A stretch of 64,000 nucleotides of DNA from Nemopilema nomurai (Eukaryota; Cnidaria; Scyphozoa; Rhizostomeae; Rhizostomatidae), in the NCBI GenBank assembly GCA_003864495.1, contig ML133456.1, positions 2,419,255-2,483,254 on the forward strand. The letters run 5' to 3'. Made by a program: the position numbers and the translations under genes. The notes under the pieces were generated by a model, which was given only the letters and a program-made list of their open reading frames with translations, made no database searches and was not told the origin of the DNA. This document shows, piece by piece, positions 51,113 through 61,498 of this stretch (positions are counted from its first letter, which is position 1; each line of letters opens with the position of its first letter).

Positions 51113-54100
51113 ATGCACTGCTTGGCAATAATGTTCGGAGAACATCATCTTTATCTATTCTTGTTGGTAGCAGTTAATGCAGGATACGGTCTTGAATGTC
51201 GCCCGAAAGGGAAATGTTCTTGTGAAATGTCGGATGGGTCTGGCACCATTGACCTAAGTCCACTTAGCAACACCTCCCCACCAAGGTCAGATTAAATGTT
51301 GAATTGAAATTTTCAAAGGCTATTGTCTTTTAATTTTCATATTAAACATCATCTTTCATTTTACAAACATATTGCCCTCTTGTATGGCTATTCTTTAAAG
51401 TTTTATTGATTAAGCTCGATATTTTCCATGCCTCAAACTTGCAATTGATGATTGTAACTGTTTAAGATAGTTAAATGCAAGTATTGAATCTTCCTATCTA
51501 AGAGTAATATACCTTGTGACAAACTGGGTAGAATCTGACCTCAAAATTCAGCAGTGTAGATACCAGAGATTATTACAACGAATGCATTTTTAATGTTGTG
51601 TTGATTCTGTAATGTTCTGAATTTGTACACTTTTACGAATTTGAAAAAGGGTTACTTTTATGAAGAAAAATTAAGCTTTAATGTAGCTTAAAATAGATAT
51701 TAGGATAGGTCCTATGCAACTACAAGAAAATGAAAGTGAAAACAACTTTTGAAAGATGGATGCGGAAGGCAATAATGTTGAGTTGTCTGAAAAATAGAAT
51801 TTGAAACATAGAGACTTTTCAAAAGTACACCAAGATGGAAATAATTGGTTACAAAACAGTAGACCAAAATGGAAAAAGTGTTTGTTAATTTTGTTTGCCA
51901 TGCACCAATAAAAACTATTCTTGCCAATCAAACATTGAAGAGAAGCATTAATTAATAGATGGAACTAATCAAAGAAAGTAATGAAATGGAAGAAAATGTT
52001 CATTGATGAAACTAATCAGAAACTACTGACATGTGAAAATACATTTGAAAATGCAAACAGAAGTTCAGTTGCAAAAGCATTTAGTGAGTTCACCAATATG
52101 CTTTCTGACAGAAGGTTTACCATAAAACATTGATTGTGGATTCGATAAAATTGCCAGAAATTTAAAAGAAGATTTATGATGATTCTGTGGAGACCCCTGA
52201 CACTTTTTATGATGATGAAGGGGATGACCATTACAATAAAAGTGTGAGAATGTGAGTTTTCCACAGGCCTTTTCGTGATGAAATTTTTGCAAGGGCAACG
52301 AACTGCCCGCGTGGTTCAGCTTACGAGGGCGATCGCCCGTCTAACAATATTTGTTAAAAGGAATCCTTCAGGACCTGAGGGGAAACTAGGGTATTATCTC
52401 CGAAAGATTGCCTAACGTTTGGTGTAATGATTTATAATATTTTTGAGTCTGTGTATATTTTAATGGAAAATCCAATTCTTTGTAGACAGAAAGAGTTCGT
52501 CTTTTCCCTTGGGCTCTTCTAAAGATAGGTGTTAAGTAATGCTGATTGGTCAATTATAACCAATCATGCCCTCTGCTTATCACCCTCTAGTGTGTTCGAT
52601 CCGCAATTGGCTATTTATTTTTTCAGCTTTTGGTTATTTTCCGACGTTTGCATACTCTTAGGAGTGTCAGACGAAAAAGTACTTTTAGTATGCAAAAACT
52701 TGTTCCGCTTTTTATTGCCATTGTGAAGATTTATAATGAACTTTCACATAAGAATACAGTGACTTTTAGGAACGAACAAAGAGAAAACACGATTGACCAG
52801 CTAAGAGAAAACATAAAAGATCAGACTTGAAATCAATCAAAGTTCGCTTTTTAAAGTTCTTCTTCAGAGTATGAATCATAATCTTATTCCGACTTGCTTG
52901 AAATGTTCTCTCCCTTGTCCTCTCCGATGGCATCGTCTATGTTTTCATATTCTTTTGGAGCCTTTTATTTTGAGGCTCCTCTACAACAGTCTTTCGATTT
53001 TTCTCCAAATAAATATCAACAGCCCGTTCTAGTATCAAATTGAATACTGAGCACTGAATTGTATAGTAGAGGCAAAAATTAGCCACATGCTCTTCCTTTC
53101 TCTTGTGGGCGACACATGTTTTGCAAGGGCGGTCAACTGCCCGGTCAGTGATCTGGTGAGGGTGATGGCGAGGGCGATCGCCCGCGTAAAACGAAAAGGC
53201 CTGGTTATCCGTTATGTATCAATTTAATTGAGTTTTGCTCTTGCACGAGTTTGAGTGGCTTTCATCTTTCTTGCTCTTTTTAGCAGGTTGGCACTTAAAA
53301 AATTTTTACACACTCATGAGCAATCGCTCATGCAAATTTATTTAAGTGACTTTGCAATTTGCCACACACACAATTTTTCTTACACATAAATCAACCTCTT
53401 GTAATATTGATTGAATATGCATTGCATTTTCAATTTTTTTTTAGATTTAAAGGGATCGTGGACTCATTCAATCCAGATTTTTCCTTTGACTATGACCCTT
53501 GCAAAACATTCAGCAATGGGTTGTGCCAAAATGTCTTTGTATGTGCTTTTTGTTTTCTGTTTAACAACAATTAAAACAATAGCCAGTTATGCAAATTAAA
53601 TTTATTTAGTAAAAGTAACTGCCTAGAAACAGCAGAATCTCTGACTGAACATTAAGTTTTATTCAGACATGCAAATGACCTTCCCTTCTATTCCTTAAAT
53701 TTGCATTCCATATAGAAAAATTAAATGTCACATTTCTAGATTTGACAAGTCATTGTGCATTTTTTCTTCTTGTAATGTATGAAGGTTTGTCAACTTTACA
53801 AAAAGAATCAGAATCAATTTAATGCTGGAAAGATTTTTGGAACAAAGATTTCTGACAAAAATGAAGTACAGTTTGTATATGATGACTCACAAGTACCAGC
53901 CAGGTACAGTCTAGCTTATCATAGATTTGTAGCTGTATTTGTAGTAGTGCATGTTGTGTATTAAGCAACTTTTGAGAAGGACCATCAAGACACATGAAAT
54001 AAATGTTATTTACGAAATAGATTTTTCTGTAATATTTTCAGTGTAAGTAGAAGGAAGGAAGTGAATTAAAGATAATCAGGGCAGAAGTAGTGAATTAAAG

Positions 54101-56042
54101 TTTTCACACATTTTGGACCAAGGCTGTATTAGTTGAGGCAACTCAGTTTTCCTCATTTGTCATTATTTTTAATAAGTTTTTAATAAGTTTGGTTACCATT
54201 ATTTGTTTGCTTTGAACTATTCAAAGACCCAAAACAAATTTAGGTTTTTAGACACATTAGTTCTATGTATTTCATCCTTCTCAGCCTGGATACAAGTTTT
54301 AATTTCCCAACATCTATTGTTGAAATGCTAGGGCTGCAAAAGTACAATGTATAAAAAATTAATTAAGTTGATTCTTGCCAACTTTGGCCATCAAATGAAT
54401 GCCATTGGTTTTGCTTTGTTCAATAGGAAAACAATAGTAACATTAAAGTGTGATGCAACATCAAAGGAGGCACACCTTGCAGAATTTGGAGAGAGTGAAG
54501 CGGAAAAATATGTATGTCATAAAATGTTTTCTTGCATGATTCTTCCAAGGGTAAAACATTTCTTTTACAAGTAAATACCATGCTGAAAAATGTAGAAATA
54601 GAATCTGCTCATAATCTGTAACTTGTCTCATATACCTTTTTACAATGGGCATCTGATGCATGTTTAACTTTTATCATTCTACTAAGAAGTATGATTGGCA
54701 AGGAAGTTTTTGGCCTAAGGATAACTTTTTATAACTTTTGTAGTGATTTTTCATTTTTTACGATGTATTCTATTAACAGTTTTACTATTTTTTTCTCTAT
54801 AGACAACTACACTTACATCACAATATGCATGTCCTGTTAAGAATAGTTCTGGGAACAGTTCTGGCAGCAAAAAAAATGGACTAAGCACAGGCTCAATTCT
54901 ATGCATCTTGTAAGCTAAATAGTATTTTTATGTATACCATATGTCAGTGTTGGGGGGAGGGCTGTGTTTTCTCTGTGATAGCCAACATAATTTTTTGCAA
55001 CTTTCCTATAATTGTGGTTATAAATTCCAGAGAAATATTACAAAGCAGCAGTTAAGCAACATTTTTTTGAATGCCTCTTTATTCATGAGGGTGGTGGCCT
55101 CCTGTCCTCCCCTCTGCCCCCATTCCACTGGCATATATAACAGCTTTCAAGTAGCATATTTTTTGTGCTCTTTTGCAGTTTGCTATTAAAGGAGATCAAA
55201 CTTGAATGAGTTGCAAAATTTTTCTTTAATTTTTTTATAGGCTTCTTGTCACACTAATCCTTTATGTGGCTATTGGTATTGTCATCAACAAATTTGCACT
55301 GAAAAAGGAAGGGAAGGAGTTGGTACCCAATGCAGGCTTTTGGGCTGGTATTCCTTCCCTTATCAAGGTACATCACTTTTACCGCTCTATTTTCGTTTTA
55401 TATTTAACATGCATTTATGATGATGATGAAGTGAAAAGGAAGCATCTAAAATGGGCAGCTTTAAGGTATTTGTTTCTAGCCCTCCCTTCAAATTATTCCC
55501 CAAAGCTATAGGTCTCATGCAGACTTCAAAACAAGGAGTTTTGGCAGCACTCACTTACTAAACAACAATTTGCTTTTCACTTTTTGTTTAGCTGTTCATG
55601 CTTTTGATTATCTGCATGTTTGAAGCTGAAAAAAATGAAGACAAGCCAATGATGAATTGGCTCACTGTTGATGTTAGCTCTGAATGAAAATCAATACTAC
55701 ATTAGGTCGTATTTCCCGTTTCCATCTTGCTGTGATATTTAAATGCCTTTTCTCTGCTGTAAATTCCCCTTCAGCGAATATGTCTCAGCTAAATGATCCC
55801 ACATACTCACGCAATGACCAGCCAAAATTTGGGGTGGTCCTTGGAAGATCTGCATATAATTATTCTGCACAAGTACTCAAATCATGTCTAGTGCACATTT
55901 AATCAAATGTATTGTTCAACTATCTAGCAGGACTCATGTTCGCCAAATAATTAATTTGATCTAATAATCTTTTTTTCAGGATGGTTGCGTTTTCTTGTTT
56001 GACAAAGTTAGAGGGAAGCCCAGTGAATATGAACGCATTTAA
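51113..56042 (+). CDS. Cation-dependent mannose-6-phosphate receptor-like protein
   Basis: Seven exons: 51113-51285, 53445-53538, 53785-53903, 54427-54511, 54803-54909, 55241-55367, 55980-56042; all phases agree; 255 aa (human M6PR 277). Domains: signal peptide (residues 1-26, FGEHHLYLFLLVAVNAGYG), luminal MRH-type domain (about 27-155) with IDLSPLS near its start, a C-x-x-x-x-S-x-G-x-C region, an Arg before TIVTLKC, and a Glu-rich EFGESEAEKY that precedes TSQYACP; then a Ser/Gly/Lys linker with two N-x-S sites, one membrane helix (SILCILLLVTLILYVAIGIV), and a short cytosolic tail containing FWAGIPSLIKDGCVF, similar to the CD-MPR tail. The role would be sorting phosphomannosyl lysosomal enzymes between Golgi and endosomes. 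The MRH assignment is good; ligand specificity is inferred. Intron 1 (2.2 kb) carries two copies of a palindromic repeat. Confidence 0.82.
52285..52345. repeat. Short dispersed element with GGGCGATCGCCC palindrome (copy 1)
   Basis: TTTTGCAAGGGC, then AACTGCCCG, then AGGGCGATCGCCCG appear in the same order at about 53119-53190. Both copies lie in intron 1 of the mannose-6-phosphate receptor-like gene. The core GGGCGATCGCCC is a perfect palindrome. Confidence 0.7.
53119..53190. repeat. Short dispersed element with GGGCGATCGCCC palindrome (copy 2)
   Basis: Second copy of the element at 52285-52345, with an additional GAGGGTGATGGC stretch before the palindrome. Confidence 0.7.
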
Positions 56043-58904
56043 TTATCAATTGTGTAGGTTGTTTAAAAAACTTTAACTGATTCTGTTGAAGAATTTTTGT
56101 GTCATATTCAATATTTGCAGGTTTGCTACTGCTGCTTTTGCATAAACAGGTTGTTTTTGAGTTTGACTTTCTGTTTTGTGGCTACAATAATGTTTACATT
56201 CTCCCTCCTAACCCTTGTAAAGTTTCATGAACTTATTGCAACATTCCGTCACATTGATTCCCCAAATTAACTATCAATGGCAAATACCGACTTCTTTAAG
56301 TCAAGTTCTGAAGTGTTAGGCATTTTCTGTCTAGAGTTTTGTAGTCCATGTTCTGCTTAAGTAAATTGCGTCAAGCAATTTAACTAATTATGACTTCATA
56401 CGACGTTCATCTTTTCAATTATAGTTTGACATGCATAAATTTTTAATTAAGAGCAACCGTTAAGTAACTTATATTTAGGCAGAATTGCTTAGCGAACTAA
56501 AAGTTAAATAAAAAATTCCCTGATGTTTCTTAGATATTTATACAGGTTGAACATTTCTAACTAAAATTGTAAATTGTTAATTCTTGGTTTTTGTAAGATG
56601 CTTTTTTGTCATGTAAAGTATTTTTCTTCAATTTCCCATTCTTTGCTTCCACCTCTGCTTTTAGGAAGTTGAATTTTGCATGTTAAACTTTGGATTTGTA
56701 TTTCTTAGGAATATGCTTAATGCTTTTTGCTCCCATTTCATAGCAGTATACAAGTGTTTGACTCATTGACCACGCAGCCGTTTGAAAGTGGGGTGTGGGG
56801 GCTAAATCTTTTTCTGCAATTATCTTTAAATATCAATAGAAGTTACAACATTAGAAATTTATTCTTGACTTAGAAAATAACAAAATTTATATTAGAGGGG
56901 AGAAATGGTAAGAGAATGGTACATTATGGATTTTTTAAGGCATATCCGTTAATGATGACTCTTTCCTTTGCCCTTCTTGACTACCCATGTTGCCATTAAT
57001 TAAATGAGATTGAAGGCTGTTTCAAGACATTTATTCTATAGACAATCACTATATGACTGCAAGTATTCACTTTCCACGGAGACGTCGAGGGCCTAGAGCA
57101 CATCCCTTGGCGGATATTTGAAAATTAACATTTCGCTTTTACTGGTTTCGCTCTAGAACGCGTAGGGGCAAACATGCCAAGCTGCTAAAACTTGGCGATA
57201 ACATCAAGAGTGCAAACGCAATTTTTTAGAGTGGTGTTCTTTGAAGGCACCGAGTTTTCGCCTCGACAGACCGATTTTTGCGAAATTGATATTGTCTGGG
57301 GCGCTATTGCATTCCCCTTGAAATTTGCGCATCCAACGCCTCGTATAGCACGGGAACAAGATAAAGCATGTACATATGGCGATTGAGTTTTTCCAAAGCG
57401 TCAACATCAGCAAAAATGTATAAGAAGATGAGAATAAACATAATTATCACTGACAGTAAGTTGCGTTCCTACAAAAGCATTAGGGATATCCATTCAAAAA
57501 CTCATCGTTCTGACGGCATTCAAGCTTGCTCATACATTACATATAGTAAGTCTGGTACTCAGGGTAACTTTATGGCGGACCAAAAACATAAACCAATACT
57601 CATTTAGTGAGTGCAAGTTAGGCATCTGGCCACTAAGAACGCATTTTCTTCCAGTAATTACATATACAACCCTAGCTTTTTATCCTATTTTCATAATCAA
57701 GGCTGGTGAAAGTGTAGATTTAGTTTTAAATATAGGTAAAGCTGCAAGATGGCGAAGACACCAAAGAGAATGCACATGAAATAAATCATAAGAGACTAAA
57801 TCGTATTTTGAAAAAATTAAAACAGACATATTATTTGCTCAAACTAATTTTTTCAGAGGCCAATTAGACATCCACTTTATGGCCGTTTTGCCCATTTCTT
57901 AACAATGTGACCTAAAACGATTAATTCCGTCATATCCTACTCGAATGCCAATGTCACGAGATTCTGAAGTCTTTCCTGGCCCATTGTACTGCGAATTAGA
58001 GTTTTGATAAGTTTGAGCTTTTCCCTTTTTTTACAATAATGGTGACAGCATCATATGTCACACGTAAACTCGGAGGTCTTGGTTGAAACACAGAAGTGCT
58101 GGTCACAACCGGACTAGACTGATTCGGTCCCCTGTTATTGTTCAGTGATTGGCCCTTACTAGAAAATGCGTTCACCATATAATTTACTGTACTGCAATAC
58201 AGCATGGTACCAGCAGAATTGGGACAAATTTTGGGTGTGATAGACGGGAAAGCTAAGCACAGGGCTAAATCGGAACCGACTTTATCGCTATCAAGTTACA
58301 ACTGGAACCGGTTGGTTAAATTATTAAGGGGGTGTCACACCCCCACATTATTTGCGTCCCTGGATAACATAGCCGAACTAAACACAAAGTTGACACGCAA
58401 CTGAAACTAGCTGGTCAGAATGTTGTTATTGGATGCCTGACTACTTTTCCATCAAGCTTTTGTAAAGATGGCTTCGAAGCAATGAAAGAAGGGGAAACCA
58501 ATGAGAAATAGAGGCTGCCCATGTAAACCTTCATGACGACAGATGCGCATGACGGAAGAGGCTGCGAGTCTGATAAGTCGTGGAAGAGCTAGAAGCATGA
58601 AAAACAACCTAAGTCCTTTTCATTGCATTGCCCTGCTACCAGCCATTCTTTTCTTTACAGAACTTGAAAAATACGCGAGTGGTAGGAAATAGTGTGTCGC
58701 AAACCTTTTGCAGGTCCAAAAAATATGCCATGGGCTGTCAGAAATGCTGAAGAAAAATACAAATTAGTGTTCACATCATTGGTTTTTCCCATGACCCTTC
58801 CAGGACTACCTCAGATCCAGACTCGACAAGGAAATACATCACGTGACTCTTACTTGTCTCCAGTCTTCTTCGATCTCTTAAAATGGTGTGTTTGTCTACT
58901 GAAA
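56043..58904. other. Intergenic upstream of the CARF-MVD fusion
   Basis: No supported gene on either strand. Short ORFs at 57192-57386, 57996-58205 and 58204-58404 have no recognised domain. A palindromic GGGGGTGTCACACCCCC-type sequence is at about 58327-58345. Confidence 0.5.
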
Positions 58905-58952
58905 ATGGCGGCGAGAGGGACCAACACTCTGGCCTCTTTTAAAGTTTCATAG
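58905..58952 (+). promoter_or_regulatory. 15-codon upstream ORF in the leader of the fusion gene
   Basis: AAAATGGCGGCGAGAGGG gives a strong-context ATG at 58905; the ORF (MAARGTNTLASFKVS) stops at 58950-58952, 20 bases before the main ATG at 58973. If the transcript starts upstream of it, translation of the main ORF would need reinitiation or leaky scanning. Confidence 0.45.
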
Positions 58953-58972
58953 TGGCAAATTTAGATGTTATC

Positions 58973-61498
58973 ATGGCTGAAATTGAAGAAAAGTCGTTTG
59001 CTATCTTTCAAACCAGGACTGAGCTTGTTTCCGGTGATAGTTCGTGCGATAAGAGCGATGTTAATGATCTAGGCCCTTCAACTCTTGGTCTTGTTGGATT
59101 GACAACAACTGCGAATTATGAAGAAGTGGTATCGGAGATAACAAATGGCGGCAGCATTGCAGGTGTAAGCCAAAGTAATCCGTCTATTAATAACACTCAT
59201 TCTGACCTCGTTGTGATGAAATACGAAAACAGTACCTCGTCAGATGTTGTTATGACCGACTCAGAAAGCCCAATAACAATGAAAATGGATGCACTTGTCA
59301 ATTTGCCATCTAATAGTAGCCTGAAGCCAACAATTGACAGTGCAGAAATAGCGAAGCTTGTTGAAGTGGCAACTGAAGTGGAGAAGGATGCTACTAGTTC
59401 GTCACCCACTGGTATGGTATTGTCAAAGATCCAACCCAATTTGGATGTTGGTATTAGCGGACCTGAAAGTTCTAACAAAGGGGTGAAATTGGAAGGTATG
59501 CCACAGAGCAGGAGTTTGCAGCCAACAATTGACAGTGCGGAAATTGCAAAGCTTGTTGAGGTTGCTACCAAGGTAGAAAAAGGAGCTTCAAAATCTACAG
59601 ACATGGACCTGCCATCATCCAAAGATGAAACTAGCTTAGATAGCAACTTAGGTGTTTCTGATGTTGAAAAGAAAATGAATGCTAGGTATGTCTCAACTTT
59701 TGAGGAAGCAAGGAAAGTGATTGAAGCACATGAAATTTTAACGGGAACAAAGTATGTTATATGGAGAGGGCTAGCAGGGTTTGGAAATGCTAGCCCTGAA
59801 ATAAAAGGTAGAAGGATCTTATGGCAAGAAATGCGAAAGTCAACTGACCAAATGCGACATGGTATCGAAAGAGATAATATACCGTTTATTGTCTGCGGCG
59901 AAATAATTTATGACTGTGTTCATGGAAATGATAACCATAAATCCTGGAAAACACTATATGCTAAAAGGTTGAAAGAAAAGGAAGAAAGTGGAGCACCTAT
60001 CAAGTCAAGAAAGAGAATAGCAAGTAGCAAGAAAGTTGGTTGCCCTGCTAGGATTTACTTGAAGGAAGTGATCAAGTTTCCAGACCATTCTTCTCCAAAA
60101 TTCACTGAATTCCATAAAAAGGGAACTGCCAAGCGACTTCGTAGTGATGTTGAAAGTGGGAAAGATGTCAGCTATGAACGGAGAATTTATGTCTGTCTAC
60201 CCAGTATTGAAGAGCATAAGTATCATCCAATTGGAGGGAACTTGGCTGAAGTGAACCAAGTTACATTTAAAGCACCTATCAATATTGCAGTTGTAAAATA
60301 CTGGGGAAAAAGAAATACAGCCCTGAATCTTCCACTTAACTCGTCACTGAGTGTTACACTTGGTTTAGGGGAGATTTCTGCTAAGACAACTGTTGCTATG
60401 AGTACAAACTTTAATGAAGACAAGTTCTGGCTTAATGGTAAAAAAGAAGACATCCGTAAGAATGAAAGAATTCAAAACTGTCTAAAGGAGCTAAGAAAAA
60501 TGGCACGCAAAAGAAAGGCTTCAAAAGACAAGTGTTGCTTGAGTAAACAGCATATTCATATTTGTTCAGAAAATAACTTCCCGACAGCTGCTGGCTTGGC
60601 GTCATCTGCAGCAGGCTATGCTTGCTTGACAGCAGCCTTGAGTAAGCTGTTAGGTGTAGAAAATGAAGTGTCTCATATTGCAAGACAAGGGTCTGGTAGT
60701 GCCTGTAGAAGCATGTACGGAGGATTTGTTAAGTGGAATCGAGGGGAAATGGAAGATGGCATGGACAGCATTGCTGTTCAAATTGCACCAGAGAGTCACT
60801 GGCCTGAGCTTAAAGTGCTAGTTGTTGTTGTCAATGATCAGAAGAAAAAAGTCAGTAGCACGGAGGGAATGCAAAGAAGTGCAGCAACCAGCGAGCTTTT
60901 GTGGTATAGAGCAGCTTATGTTGTGCCAATTAGAATGGAAGAGATGGAAAAAGCAATTTTGGAAAAAGATTTTGAAAAGTTTGCAGAGCTCACGATGAAG
61001 GAAAGTAGTCAACTTCATGCTGTTTGCCTAGATACTTATCCTTCAATTGAACCACCATATTTGAATGAAATATCGCATCAGATTATTGAACTTGTTACAG
61101 TCTTGAATGAAACAGCTGGAAGAGCAAAAGCTGCATTCACATTTGATGCAGGGCCAAATGCATTTGTATTTACAACAGACGAATTTTTTGATGAGGTTTT
61201 GTCACTTTTTGAAGCACATTTCAAGCCTGATGGTGCTGATGGTGAATCTTTTTTAAGAGGGATCAATACTGGCAGTTTGAGAAGAATGGCAATTGACCCA
61301 ACAGTTGTGGAAGAACTCAATAAAAGGAAATTCAAAGTGCAAAAAGGAGGTGTTAAATATATCATATGTACAAAATGTGGATGTGGACCAGAGGAGCTTC
61401 CATTTTCAGAATCACTATTGAATCCTTTTGGTTTGCCAATCGATAATCAGAACTTTTGTGAGAACATTTTGGAACAACCTACTGCAGCAAAGCTTTGA
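58973..61498 (+). CDS. Intronless fusion: CARF-like putative DNA-binding region + mevalonate diphosphate decarboxylase
   Basis: Single uninterrupted ORF of 841 aa; ATG 58973 (MAEIEEKSF) is preferred to the in-frame GTG at 58952. Residues 1-235 are low-complexity, acidic/Ser-rich, with one 23-residue segment present twice (116-138, 181-203). Residues about 238-420 resemble the Cys/His DNA-binding region of calcium-responsive transcription factor (CARF)-type proteins: FIVCGEIIYDCVHGNDNH, SKKVGCPARIYLKEV, EEHKYHP. Residues 424-841 are a complete mevalonate diphosphate decarboxylase, which converts mevalonate-5-diphosphate to isopentenyl diphosphate using ATP: NIAVVKYWGKR (Lys442), SSLSVTL, the GHMP loop NFPTAAGLASSAAGYAC (535-551), GSGSACRSMYGG (Arg579), catalytic Asp725 in FTFDAGPNA, and GGVKYII. 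Every key residue I can name is present, so activity is plausible. No introns, unlike all neighbouring right-hand genes, suggest retroposition; no poly-A tail or flanking duplication is seen. Confidence 0.9.
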   Translation: MAEIEEKSFAIFQTRTELVSGDSSCDKSDVNDLGPSTLGLVGLTTTANYEEVVSEITNGGSIAGVSQSNPSINNTHSDLVVMKYENSTSSDVVMTDSESPITMKMDALVNLPSNSSLKPTIDSAEIAKLVEVATEVEKDATSSSPTGMVLSKIQPNLDVGISGPESSNKGVKLEGMPQSRSLQPTIDSAEIAKLVEVATKVEKGASKSTDMDLPSSKDETSLDSNLGVSDVEKKMNARYVSTFEEARKVIEAHEILTGTKYVIWRGLAGFGNASPEIKGRRILWQEMRKSTDQMRHGIERDNIPFIVCGEIIYDCVHGNDNHKSWKTLYAKRLKEKEESGAPIKSRKRIASSKKVGCPARIYLKEVIKFPDHSSPKFTEFHKKGTAKRLRSDVESGKDVSYERRIYVCLPSIEEHKYHPIGGNLAEVNQVTFKAPINIAVVKYWGKRNTALNLPLNSSLSVTLGLGEISAKTTVAMSTNFNEDKFWLNGKKEDIRKNERIQNCLKELRKMARKRKASKDKCCLSKQHIHICSENNFPTAAGLASSAAGYACLTAALSKLLGVENEVSHIARQGSGSACRSMYGGFVKWNRGEMEDGMDSIAVQIAPESHWPELKVLVVVVNDQKKKVSSTEGMQRSAATSELLWYRAAYVVPIRMEEMEKAILEKDFEKFAELTMKESSQLHAVCLDTYPSIEPPYLNEISHQIIELVTVLNETAGRAKAAFTFDAGPNAFVFTTDEFFDEVLSLFEAHFKPDGADGESFLRGINTGSLRRMAIDPTVVEELNKRKFKVQKGGVKYIICTKCGCGPEELPFSESLLNPFGLPIDNQNFCENILEQPTAAKL

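Noticed and set aside
55684..55902. ORF containing SANMSQLNDPTYSRNDQPKF as an alternative exon of the receptor gene
   Set aside because: From the phase-0 donor at 55367 its frame hits a stop within six codons; the exon at 55980 gives the expected tail instead.
58952..58972. GTG at 58952 as start of the fusion protein
   Set aside because: Non-ATG start with no support; ATG 58973 is seven codons in and in acceptable context.
59197..59646. 149-codon minus-strand ORF inside the fusion gene
   Set aside because: It is a shadow of the plus-strand coding frame, with no domain or start context.
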